From Acidimicrobiaceae bacterium (lineage in GTDB: Bacteria > Actinomycetota > Acidimicrobiia > Acidimicrobiales > UBA8190), in NCBI GenBank assembly GCA_003131945.1, contig PKWD01000100.1:5254-11046 (forward strand): a stretch of 5,793 nt of DNA, given 5' to 3'. The notes beneath the pieces were generated by a model. That model saw nothing but the letters and a program-made list of their open reading frames with translations. It was not told the origin of the DNA and did no database searches. Positions 1 to 5,272 of this stretch are shown one piece after another. Within the stretch, counting starts at the first letter, position 1. Every line of letters begins with the position of its first letter. Position numbers and translations under genes: made by a program.

Positions 1-33
1 CACACGCCGGCCGGACCAGGCAAAATCTTGCCG

Positions 34-1335
34 ATGACCGTGACATGCACACCGGAGGAGGCCGCCGCCCTCGTCCGACCGACTGACACGATCGGATTCG
101 GCCTCGGGCCCGGAATTCCTGACGCGTTCCTGAGCGCGTTGGGCGCACGTGACGACTTCGAAGACCTGGTCTTCGGAGGGGCACTTCTGCTCGGCTACTA
201 CACAGTGCTGACCAAGCCCGGTGTGTCGTACCGCTCCGGGTTCTTCGGACCGGCTGAGCGCATCTTGTTGGCCGAAGGTCATGACGTCGAACTCGTTCCC
301 GGCGGTTTCCGTCAGTTCGCCCCCATCCTGGCCCGCTTCGCTCCAAGGATCATGACCGCCCAGGCCGCGCCTCCCGACGGCGAGGGCCGGGTCAACCTGT
401 CGCTGCACCTGGGTGCCACCCGCGACGAACTCATGCAGGCCGGCAAGGATCCTGACCGGATCCTCCTTGTCGAGGTCAATCCGCACCTTCCCCGCACGCG
501 GAGTCTCCCACCACGGTTCGACAACAGTCTTCCCCTGGAGCTGATCGACGTGTTGGTCGAAGCTGACGGTGAGCCATATGCCCTGGAGGATCCGGCACCA
601 ACGGCGCAGGATGCCGCCATCGCCGGACATGCCCTGGGATTCGTGACGAACGGCAGCACCTTGCAGACGGGGATCGGTGCCGTGCCGAACATGGTGGCCA
701 CGGCGTTGGCCGAGGGCGACGGCGGCGACTATGGGGTGCACTCAGAGATGTTCACGACCGGCCTGATGCGTCTGCATCAGACGGGCAAGGTGACCAATGC
801 GGCCAAGGGTGTTTTCGACGGCGTATCGGTGACGACGTTCGCCCTGGGGACGCCCGATCTCTACCGCTGGCTCGACGGTAACGGCGACGTTGCGTTCCTA
901 CCGGTCGACGTCGTCAACGACCCCACCGTCATCGGACGCAATCGCAAGCTGGTATCGATCAACGGTGCGCTCTGTCTCGATCTGTACGGGCAGGTAGTGG
1001 CCGACAGCATCGACGGCAAACAGATCTCCGGTGTCGGCGGCCACGAGGATTTCGTCGCCGGGGCCGACCTCCATGTCGATGCCCATTCGCTGATCTGTCT
1101 CAGCTCCACCGTGACGGTGGGGGGCGCCGTGCACTCGCGCATCCTCCCCCTTCTGCCCGGGGGCGCGGTGGTCTCCACGCCACGCCATCACACGGGCGTG
1201 GTCGTGACGGAGTACGGGGCGGCCGAGCTGACGGGGCTCACCGTCCGCGAAAGGGCGAAAGCACTGGCGGACATCGCCCATCCGGATTTCCGGGCCGAGC
1301 TGCATGCGGTGGCGGAGACCCTGGGCCGACAATGA
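34..1335 (+). CDS. Acetyl-CoA hydrolase / CoA-transferase family protein
   Basis: This is a 433-residue cytosolic enzyme of the acetyl-CoA hydrolase/transferase family (relatives include 4-hydroxybutyrate, butyrate and succinate CoA-transferases). Members move CoA between an acyl-CoA and a free acid through a glutamyl-CoA thioester. Seen in the sequence: an N-terminal CoA-transferase lobe (about 1-180); a GIGAVPN loop at 213-219; GVHSEMF with the expected catalytic glutamate at 238; SGVGGHEDF at 332-340, the glycine-rich loop where many relatives have GGQ.DF; and the family C-terminal signature VVTEYGAAELTGLTVRER followed by IAHPDFRAEL (about 389-423). The length is normal for the family. I chose the ATG at 34. 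A TTG at 28 is also in frame and the frame is open to the window edge, so a longer N-terminus cannot be excluded. No strong Shine-Dalgarno sequence is visible. The acyl substrate cannot be told from the sequence. Confidence 0.9.
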   Translation: MTVTCTPEEAAALVRPTDTIGFGLGPGIPDAFLSALGARDDFEDLVFGGALLLGYYTVLTKPGVSYRSGFFGPAERILLAEGHDVELVPGGFRQFAPILARFAPRIMTAQAAPPDGEGRVNLSLHLGATRDELMQAGKDPDRILLVEVNPHLPRTRSLPPRFDNSLPLELIDVLVEADGEPYALEDPAPTAQDAAIAGHALGFVTNGSTLQTGIGAVPNMVATALAEGDGGDYGVHSEMFTTGLMRLHQTGKVTNAAKGVFDGVSVTTFALGTPDLYRWLDGNGDVAFLPVDVVNDPTVIGRNRKLVSINGALCLDLYGQVVADSIDGKQISGVGGHEDFVAGADLHVDAHSLICLSSTVTVGGAVHSRILPLLPGGAVVSTPRHHTGVVVTEYGAAELTGLTVRERAKALADIAHPDFRAELHAVAETLGRQ

Positions 1336-1428
1336 CCGTCTCGTCGGCCACATCGAGATGTCGAGCGACCGCCGGATCGTGGCCGAGCGCGGTCGGAGGG
1401 CGAGCTGATCGGTACCGAGGTCCAGGTG

Positions 1429-1458
1429 GCGGTTGGAGTGAAATAGCAGGTCAACCGC
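1429..1458 (+). terminator. Weak stem-loop downstream of the CoA-transferase gene
   Basis: Arms GCGGTTG (1429-1435) and CAACCGC (1452-1458) are perfectly complementary across a 16-nt loop. The structure lies about 95 nt after the CoA-transferase stop and about 75 nt before the next promoter. No U-tract follows, so it is at best a factor-dependent or non-canonical terminator, and the long loop makes chance quite possible. Confidence 0.2.
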
Positions 1459-1510
1459 TATGTTCTCCGTCGAGTCTCGGAATGGGTCGGATGGCGGCGT
1501 TCTTCCGCAG

Positions 1511-1523
1511 CCGAGGTCCTCGG
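1511..1523. repeat. 13-bp perfect palindrome upstream of the promoter
   Basis: CCGAG-GTC-CTCGG is a perfect 5+3+5 inverted repeat that ends 9 bp before the -35 hexamer of the nitroreductase promoter. Its centre is 31 bp from the centre of the first TetR-type operator. Its sequence is unrelated to those operators. It is followed by AAAA rather than a T-run, so it does not look like a terminator for upstream transcription. It could be a second regulator site or chance. Confidence 0.3.
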
Positions 1524-1532
1524 AAAAGACGG

Positions 1533-1561
1533 TTGACTTGGCTAACGCTGTTAGCGATACT
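1533..1561 (+). promoter_or_regulatory. Sigma-70-type promoter of the nitroreductase-TetR operon
   Basis: A -35 hexamer TTGACT (1533-1538, 5 of 6 to consensus) and a -10 hexamer GATACT (1556-1561, 4 of 6) are separated by exactly 17 bp. The predicted transcription start is near 1568, giving a leader of about 44 nt before the ATG at 1612. A perfect inverted repeat fills bases 3-17 of the spacer and a second copy covers the start point, so the promoter looks built for repression. Confidence 0.7.
1541..1555. promoter_or_regulatory. Operator O1, probable TetR-family binding site
   Basis: GCTAAC-GCT-GTTAGC is a perfect 6-bp inverted repeat around a 3-bp centre, lying wholly between the -35 and -10 hexamers. 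Bound repressor here would directly block RNA polymerase. The likely ligand is the TetR protein encoded two genes on at 2166-2768, because TetR regulators commonly bind short palindromes of this size in their own operon promoter. The pairing is inferred from position. Confidence 0.7.
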
Positions 1562-1562
1562 G

Positions 1563-1577
1563 GCTACCAGCGTTAGC
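1563..1577. promoter_or_regulatory. Operator O2, second copy over the transcription start
   Basis: GCTACCAGCGTTAGC read on the opposite strand is GCTAACGCTGGTAGC, which matches O1 at 14 of 15 positions. It spans about -5 to +10 of the predicted transcript. The centres of O1 and O2 are 22 bp apart, about two helical turns, so two repressor dimers could sit on the same DNA face. O2 has one imperfect arm and may be the weaker site. Confidence 0.65.
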
Positions 1578-1611
1578 CCCCGAGGCCCGCGCACGGGAGA
1601 GGAGAGTTGTT

Positions 1612-2073
1612 ATGGACAAGAACGTCGGCTACCGAGCACCCGGGTTCGTCACGGCAAAGATCATGAATCCCCTTGTCCTCATCATGATGCGTGTCGGGCT
1701 CAGCATTTGGGGAAGCCGGATCCTGGAGGTCCGGGGCCGTCAGAGCGGCATGCCTCGGCGCACGCCCGTGAATCTGCTCGAGGTCGAAGGACGCCAATAC
1801 CTGGTGTCACCCCGAGGTGACACTCAGTGGGTCCGCAACACCCGCGCCGACGGAGGTCGTCTTGCGTTGATTCTCGGCCGCCGACGCGATGAGCGGGTTG
1901 CTGAGGAGCTTCCCGACAGTGAGAAGGCACCGATCCTTCGCGCTTACCTGAAGAAGTGGAAGATGGAAGTAGGAGTTTTCTTCGACGGTGTGAACGCCGA
2001 CTCCGAAGAACAGGACGTGCTCAGGATCGCTCCGGACCACCCTGTGTTCCTCCTCTCGGCGGCAGGGAACTGA
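1612..2073 (+). CDS. Deazaflavin (F420)-dependent nitroreductase family protein (DUF385/Ddn-like)
   Basis: This is a 153-residue protein of the actinobacterial Ddn-like family, whose studied members use reduced coenzyme F420 to reduce quinones, nitro compounds or other activated double bonds. Seen in the sequence: a hydrophobic N-terminal helix (about 18-33, the segment that associates some members with the membrane), then the family core LEVRGRQSGMPRRTPVNLL (38-56) and YLVSPRGDTQWVRNTRADG (63-81), where the phosphate and deazaflavin of F420 are expected to bind. The length is typical. The start is well supported: GAGAGGAG ends 7 nt before the ATG. The gene is first in an operon with the TetR gene (92-nt gap) behind an operator-bearing promoter, so an inducible redox or detoxification role is likely. 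The substrate is unknown. Some family members bind other flavins or haem, so F420 use is an inference. Confidence 0.85.
   Translation: MDKNVGYRAPGFVTAKIMNPLVLIMMRVGLSIWGSRILEVRGRQSGMPRRTPVNLLEVEGRQYLVSPRGDTQWVRNTRADGGRLALILGRRRDERVAEELPDSEKAPILRAYLKKWKMEVGVFFDGVNADSEEQDVLRIAPDHPVFLLSAAGN
1804..1823. repeat. 20-bp perfect inverted repeat inside the nitroreductase gene
   Basis: GTGTCACC (1804-1811) and GGTGACAC (1816-1823) form a perfect 8-bp stem around a CCGA tetraloop. It falls on codons 65-71 (V-S-P-R-G-D-T), a conserved part of the protein, so codon constraint may explain part of it. It is the longest perfect hairpin I noticed in the window. Confidence 0.5.
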
Positions 2074-2165
2074 TATGAGTTCGTACGGCATGGGGCCCTG
2101 TCTGACCGGTTCTTCGGACGAGGGCGGCACGAGGTGACTGATCAGGTGAAGGGTGAAGGAGCCCG

Positions 2166-2768
2166 ATGACCCCGGATCGGCCCACGCTCGGAGAACTGCT
2201 GCTCCCCGGTGAGCTGCCGCCACCCGAATTTCGGCCCGTGCGGCCGAGGCGCGTGGCCGAGACCGTCGCCATGGCCCACCGCGTGTTGGAAGATGAAGGT
2301 CCTGCTGCGCTCACCATGCGCAGACTGGCCGGCGAAATGGGCATCCGGGCGCCCTCTCTCTACAAGCACTTTGCCAGCAAGGCTGCCGTTGAGTCGGCCG
2401 TCATCGAGGACGCCATGTTCGACATCGGCGACGTCACCCACAGTGCCATTCACGAGCCGGGAACCGGAGGTCCTCTGTTGAGCCTGCTCGGCACCTACCG
2501 TTCTCACAGCCTGCTCCACCCGAATCTCTACCGGTTGGCGATCAGCGGCCGCCTTCGTCGGGAGAGTCTGCCGCCAGGGTTGGAGGACTGGGCCGGCAAC
2601 CCGTGGTTCGTCGTGACCGGCGATGCCCATCTGGCACAGGCGCTGTGGTCCTTCGCTCACGGCATGGTGATCCTCGAGCTCGACGATCGCTACCCGCCGG
2701 GCTCCGACCTCGACAGCACCTGGCGAGCGGGAGCCACCGCTTTCGAGAGGGTGGCGGTACCGAGGTAG
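2166..2768 (+). CDS. TetR/AcrR-family transcriptional regulator, probable autorepressor of the operon
   Basis: This is a 200-residue one-component regulator that binds DNA as a dimer and is expected to release it on binding a ligand. Seen in the sequence: a proline-rich N-terminal tail (1-28); the DNA-binding domain at about 29-80, with the helix-turn-helix ALTMRRLAGEMGIRAPSLYKHF (48-69) and the usual SLYKHFASK recognition segment; then a C-terminal ligand/dimer domain ending in WSFAHGMVILELDDRYP (161-177). That W..HG pattern is typical of the TetR C-terminal 'WHG' subgroup. AAGGAG (2156-2161) lies 4 nt before the ATG, a slightly short spacing, and no other in-frame start is plausible. It follows the nitroreductase gene on the same strand with no obvious promoter of its own, so it is probably expressed from 1533-1561 and acts on O1/O2. 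The ligand is unknown. Confidence 0.88.
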   Translation: MTPDRPTLGELLLPGELPPPEFRPVRPRRVAETVAMAHRVLEDEGPAALTMRRLAGEMGIRAPSLYKHFASKAAVESAVIEDAMFDIGDVTHSAIHEPGTGGPLLSLLGTYRSHSLLHPNLYRLAISGRLRRESLPPGLEDWAGNPWFVVTGDAHLAQALWSFAHGMVILELDDRYPPGSDLDSTWRAGATAFERVAVPR

Positions 2769-2782
2769 GACCCGGCGAGTCT

Positions 2783-2797
2783 GACCGGGCCCCGGTC
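2783..2797. terminator. Hairpin between convergent TetR and serC genes, possible bidirectional terminator
   Basis: GACCGGG-C-CCCGGTC is a perfect palindrome, giving a 6-bp GC-rich stem with a 3-nt loop. It lies in the 35-bp gap between the stop of the TetR gene (2768) and the end of serC (2804, opposite strand). The location fits a shared terminator. There is no T-run on either strand, so intrinsic termination is uncertain. Confidence 0.45.
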
Positions 2798-2803
2798 AAC
2801 CGG

Positions 2804-3988
2804 CTATTGAGCGAGTGCGCCCACCACGTAGTTGATGCACGCGCACAGAGCAGCGATGTCCTCGGGATCGATGGCCGGGAACATGGCGATGCGCAATTGG
2901 TTTCGGCCGAGCTTGCGATAGGGCTCGGTGTCCACGATGCCGTTGGACCGCAGGACGGCGGCCACGGCGGCGGCGTCGACGGCGTCGACGAAGTCGATGG
3001 TGCCCACCACGTGGCTGCGTTGGGATTCCTTTTCCACGAACGGCATGGCGAAGCCGGACTGCTCAGCCCAGGTGTAGAGGATCTCGGCCGACCGGTCGCA
3101 ACGCCCCGCGGTCCACTCGAGGCCGCCGCCGGCCAACATCCACTCGACCTGCTCGGTCATGAGGAGAACGGTGGCAAGTGCCGGGGTGTTGTAGGTCTGG
3201 TCGAGTTTGGAGTTGTCGACGCACGTCTTCAGGTCGAAGAAGGCCGGCACCCAACGATCCGACGCCGCCAGCTTCTCGACCCGCTCCAGGGCGGCGGGGG
3301 AGAGCAGGGCCAACCACAACCCCCCGTCGGCGGCGAAGCACTTCTGCGGCGCGAAGTAGTAGGCGTCGAACTGAGACGGGTCGACCCGCATCCCGCCTGC
3401 TCCCGAGGTGGCGTCCACCGCCACCAGACCGCCGCCCAATTCGGGTGCCACGGCTCCGGCCGGGCGATTGATTGTCATGGACACGCCCGTCGAGGTCTCG
3501 TTGTGGGTGAGTGCGTACAGATCGATCTCGGCATCGGCCACAGCTTCCGGATGAGCTCCGGCCTCCGATTCGATGATCGACGGGTCGTCGATGTGGGGGG
3601 CGGCCTTGGCGGCGGCGGCGAACTTGGAGGAGAACTCGCCGAACGACAGATGCTGGCTGCGCCGCTCGATGAGGCAGAAGGTGGCGATGTCCCAGAAGCA
3701 CGTTGTGCCGCCGTTGCCGAGCACGACCTCGTACCCCTCCGGGAGGCCGAAAAGTTCGCCCAGGCCGCTGCGCAGCCGGCCCACGACCGACTTGACCGCC
3801 CGCTGGCGGTGGCTCGTCCCGAGGTAGGTGGGGGCCGCCTTGGCCAGGGCTTCCACCTGAGCCGGACGAACCTTTGAGGGCCCGCTGCCGAAACGCCCGT
3901 CGGACGGTTTGAGGCTGTCGGGGATGCGGATATCGGAGGTCCTGGTGGTGTCAGAGGTACTCGGCACGTGTGTAAGCATGGCAGCCAT
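2804..3988 (-). CDS. serC: Phosphoserine aminotransferase (actinobacterial/mycobacterial type)
   Basis: SerC is a PLP enzyme that converts 3-phosphohydroxypyruvate plus glutamate to O-phosphoserine plus 2-oxoglutarate, the second step of serine synthesis. It also acts in pyridoxal phosphate synthesis in some bacteria. The 394-residue product carries the diagnostic stretches of the mycobacterial form: [16 protein letters not shown] (26-41), LGTSHRQ (56-62), [11 protein letters not shown] (90-100), HNETSTGV (162-169), [12 protein letters not shown] (192-203), [14 protein letters not shown] (210-223) with the PLP lysine at 216, DQTYNTPA (263-270), and the C-terminal [12 protein letters not shown] and [21 protein letters not shown]. 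It has about 18 more N-terminal residues than the mycobacterial enzyme as I recall it. The start is uncertain between ATG 3988, ATG 3979 and GTG 3967. None has a good ribosome binding site, although GAAG lies near the first. It is divergent from aspC with overlapping start codons. Confidence 0.95.
   Translation of the reverse strand: MAAMLTHVPSTSDTTRTSDIRIPDSLKPSDGRFGSGPSKVRPAQVEALAKAAPTYLGTSHRQRAVKSVVGRLRSGLGELFGLPEGYEVVLGNGGTTCFWDIATFCLIERRSQHLSFGEFSSKFAAAAKAAPHIDDPSIIESEAGAHPEAVADAEIDLYALTHNETSTGVSMTINRPAGAVAPELGGGLVAVDATSGAGGMRVDPSQFDAYYFAPQKCFAADGGLWLALLSPAALERVEKLAASDRWVPAFFDLKTCVDNSKLDQTYNTPALATVLLMTEQVEWMLAGGGLEWTAGRCDRSAEILYTWAEQSGFAMPFVEKESQRSHVVGTIDFVDAVDAAAVAAVLRSNGIVDTEPYRKLGRNQLRIAMFPAIDPEDIAALCACINYVVGALAQ
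3935..3940 (+). promoter_or_regulatory. Possible ribosome binding site for an earlier aspC start
   Basis: GGAGGT is a near-perfect Shine-Dalgarno sequence lying 7 nt before an in-frame GTG at 3948 (and 4 nt before GTG 3945). Neither ATG at the shared start box has such a site. Use of GTG 3948 would add 13 residues to the 417-residue form of AspC and place its first 41 nt opposite serC codons. The added residues do not look like family sequence, so this may be a coincidence created by serC codons on the other strand. Confidence 0.25.
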
Positions 3989-3989
3989 G
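3977..3989. promoter_or_regulatory. Palindromic start box shared by serC and aspC
   Basis: CATGGC-A-GCCATG is a perfect 13-bp palindrome. Because of the symmetry, each strand reads ATG-GC.-GCC-ATG, so both divergent genes have two in-frame start codons 9 nt apart and both can begin Met-Ala-Ala-Met. The candidate starts are 3978 and 3987 for aspC and 3988 and 3979 for serC. Depending on usage the two coding regions overlap by up to 11 bp or are 7 bp apart. Either way no room is left for a promoter between them. Confidence 0.6.
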
Positions 3990-5240
3990 TCGTCGCTTCA
4001 CGAAACCACCCCTGGTGGCGCCGCCGGCCGTGTCACACCCAGGAGGCGCGTCTCGGCCCGGGTGGGCGCCGTCGCCCCTTCGGCCACCTTGGCCGTGGAC
4101 GCCAAGGCGAAGGCGCTGCGTGCCGCAGGCGAGGACGTCATCGGCTTCGGGGCCGGCGAACCCGACTTCCCCACCCCTCCCCACATCGTGGAGGCGGCCG
4201 TCGAGGCGTGTCGGCTTGCCGCCAACCACCACTACACCGCTACCGGTGGGCTCCCCGAGCTGAAGGAGGCGGTGGCGGCCAAGACGCGACGCGACTCCGG
4301 ATACGAGATCTCGGCGTCCCAGGTCCTCGTGACGAACGGGGCCAAGCAGGCCGTCTACGAGGCTTTCGCCACCTTGTGTGATCCCGGTGACGAAGTGCTC
4401 GTCCCCGCTCCCTACTGGACCACCTACCCCGAGGCGATCGCCTTGGCCGGCGGCGTACCGGTGGACGTCCCCACGACCGAGGACACCGGGTTCCATCTCA
4501 CCGTCGATGCCCTCGAAAAAGCTCGCACGAGCGCCACCAAGATCCTGCTCTTCGTGTCGCCCAACAACCCGACCGGTGCCGTCTCCCCCCGCCAAGATGT
4601 GGCCGCCATCGGACGCTGGGCGGCCGAAAACGACCTGTGGGTGGTGACTGACGAGATCTATGAGCACCTCGTCTACGGGGGCCGCTCCTTTGCGTCGATC
4701 CCCGTCGAGGTGCCCGAACTGGCCGATCGCTGCGTCGTCATCAACGGTGTGGCCAAGACCTATGCCATGACCGGGTGGCGAGTGGGATGGATGATCTCAC
4801 CGCCCGATGTCACCGAGGCTGCCGCCAATCTCCAGTCCCACGCCACCTCCAATGTGTCCAACGTCTCCCAGCGGGCCGCTCTGGCCGCGGTTACCGGTGA
4901 TCTCGGTGCCGTGGCCGCCATGCGTGAGGTGTTCGACCGGCGGCGACAGCTGATCCACCGCATGTTGAACGAGTGTCAGGGCGTGACCTGCGTCGAACCG
5001 GAGGGCGCCTTTTACGCTTTTCCCTCCGTGCGGGGCTTGTTCGGACGTCGGATCGCCGGAACGCTCGTCAATTCGTCGGAAGAGGTGGCCCAGGTGGCGA
5101 TCGACGAGGCCAAGGTTGCGGTTGTATCCGGGGAGGCGTTCGGTGCTCCGGGGTACTTCCGCATGTCCTACGCACTGGGCGACGACGACATTGCCGAGGG
5201 CGTCTCGCGCCTGGCCAAGCTGTTTGCCACGGCGGAGTAA
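3987..5240 (+). CDS. aspC: Aspartate-type aminotransferase, class I PLP (subgroup I-beta/gamma-like)
   Basis: This is a cytosolic fold-type I aminotransferase that exchanges an amino group between aspartate (or a related amino acid) and 2-oxoglutarate. Counting from ATG 3987 it has 417 residues. Visible motifs: [14 protein letters not shown] (51-64); [12 protein letters not shown] (82-93); VTNGAKQAV (115-123), where Lys120 aligns with the lysine that binds the distal carboxylate in Thermus-type aspartate aminotransferases; SPNNPTG (191-197); [10 protein letters not shown] (221-230) with the PLP aspartate 222; [16 protein letters not shown] (253-268) with the Schiff-base Lys257; and FRMSYA with carboxylate-binding Arg392. 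The [10 protein letters not shown] start fits the family best. ATG 3978 and GTG 3948 are in-frame alternatives. serA follows after 32 nt, so the two are probably co-transcribed. Prephenate or aromatic aminotransferase activity is possible, as related enzymes are bifunctional. Confidence 0.92.
   Translation: MSSLHETTPGGAAGRVTPRRRVSARVGAVAPSATLAVDAKAKALRAAGEDVIGFGAGEPDFPTPPHIVEAAVEACRLAANHHYTATGGLPELKEAVAAKTRRDSGYEISASQVLVTNGAKQAVYEAFATLCDPGDEVLVPAPYWTTYPEAIALAGGVPVDVPTTEDTGFHLTVDALEKARTSATKILLFVSPNNPTGAVSPRQDVAAIGRWAAENDLWVVTDEIYEHLVYGGRSFASIPVEVPELADRCVVINGVAKTYAMTGWRVGWMISPPDVTEAAANLQSHATSNVSNVSQRAALAAVTGDLGAVAAMREVFDRRRQLIHRMLNECQGVTCVEPEGAFYAFPSVRGLFGRRIAGTLVNSSEEVAQVAIDEAKVAVVSGEAFGAPGYFRMSYALGDDDIAEGVSRLAKLFATAE
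4006..4018. repeat. Small inverted repeat in the 5' end of aspC, just upstream of serC
   Basis: CCACC-CCT-GGTGG is a perfect 5+3+5 inverted repeat. It lies about 20 bp inside aspC, which is 18-30 bp upstream of the serC ATG at 3988. That is where a serC promoter or operator would have to be. It may equally be chance in proline/glycine codons. Confidence 0.25.
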
Positions 5241-5272
5241 GCCACCCATGCGAGAGGACGGGTAAGCGAACG

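Noticed and set aside
1332..1820. A 162-codon open frame that starts in a 4-bp ATGA overlap with the CoA-transferase stop
   Set aside because: The product is a low-complexity Arg/Ser/Gly/Pro mixture with no motif. It runs through the promoter and operators and 200 bp into the nitroreductase gene in another frame. The overlap looks accidental.
2138..2145. Palindrome CTGATCAG between the nitroreductase and TetR genes, as an extra operator
   Set aside because: It is only 8 bp, unlike O1/O2, and close to chance frequency. No promoter hexamers accompany it.
2941..3000. Repetitive GGCGGC and GTCGAC runs in serC
   Set aside because: They encode the conserved [15 protein letters not shown] segment. 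The repetition follows from Ala/Val/Asp codons in a GC-rich gene.
2603..3877. A 424-codon frame on the + strand, opposite serC and overlapping the TetR gene end
   Set aside because: It is antisense to a clearly recognisable SerC. Its Gly/Val/His/Arg-rich product is the usual shadow of a GC-rich gene and has no domain.
3951..4667. A 238-codon minus-strand frame opposite aspC
   Set aside because: It is antisense to conserved aminotransferase motifs, with Gly/Arg/His-rich shadow composition and no family signature.
5248..5265. A five-codon ATG frame (M-R-E-D-G-stop) between aspC and serA
   Set aside because: A frame this short is expected by chance in a 32-nt gap. No leader-peptide logic such as serine codons or an attenuator hairpin is visible.
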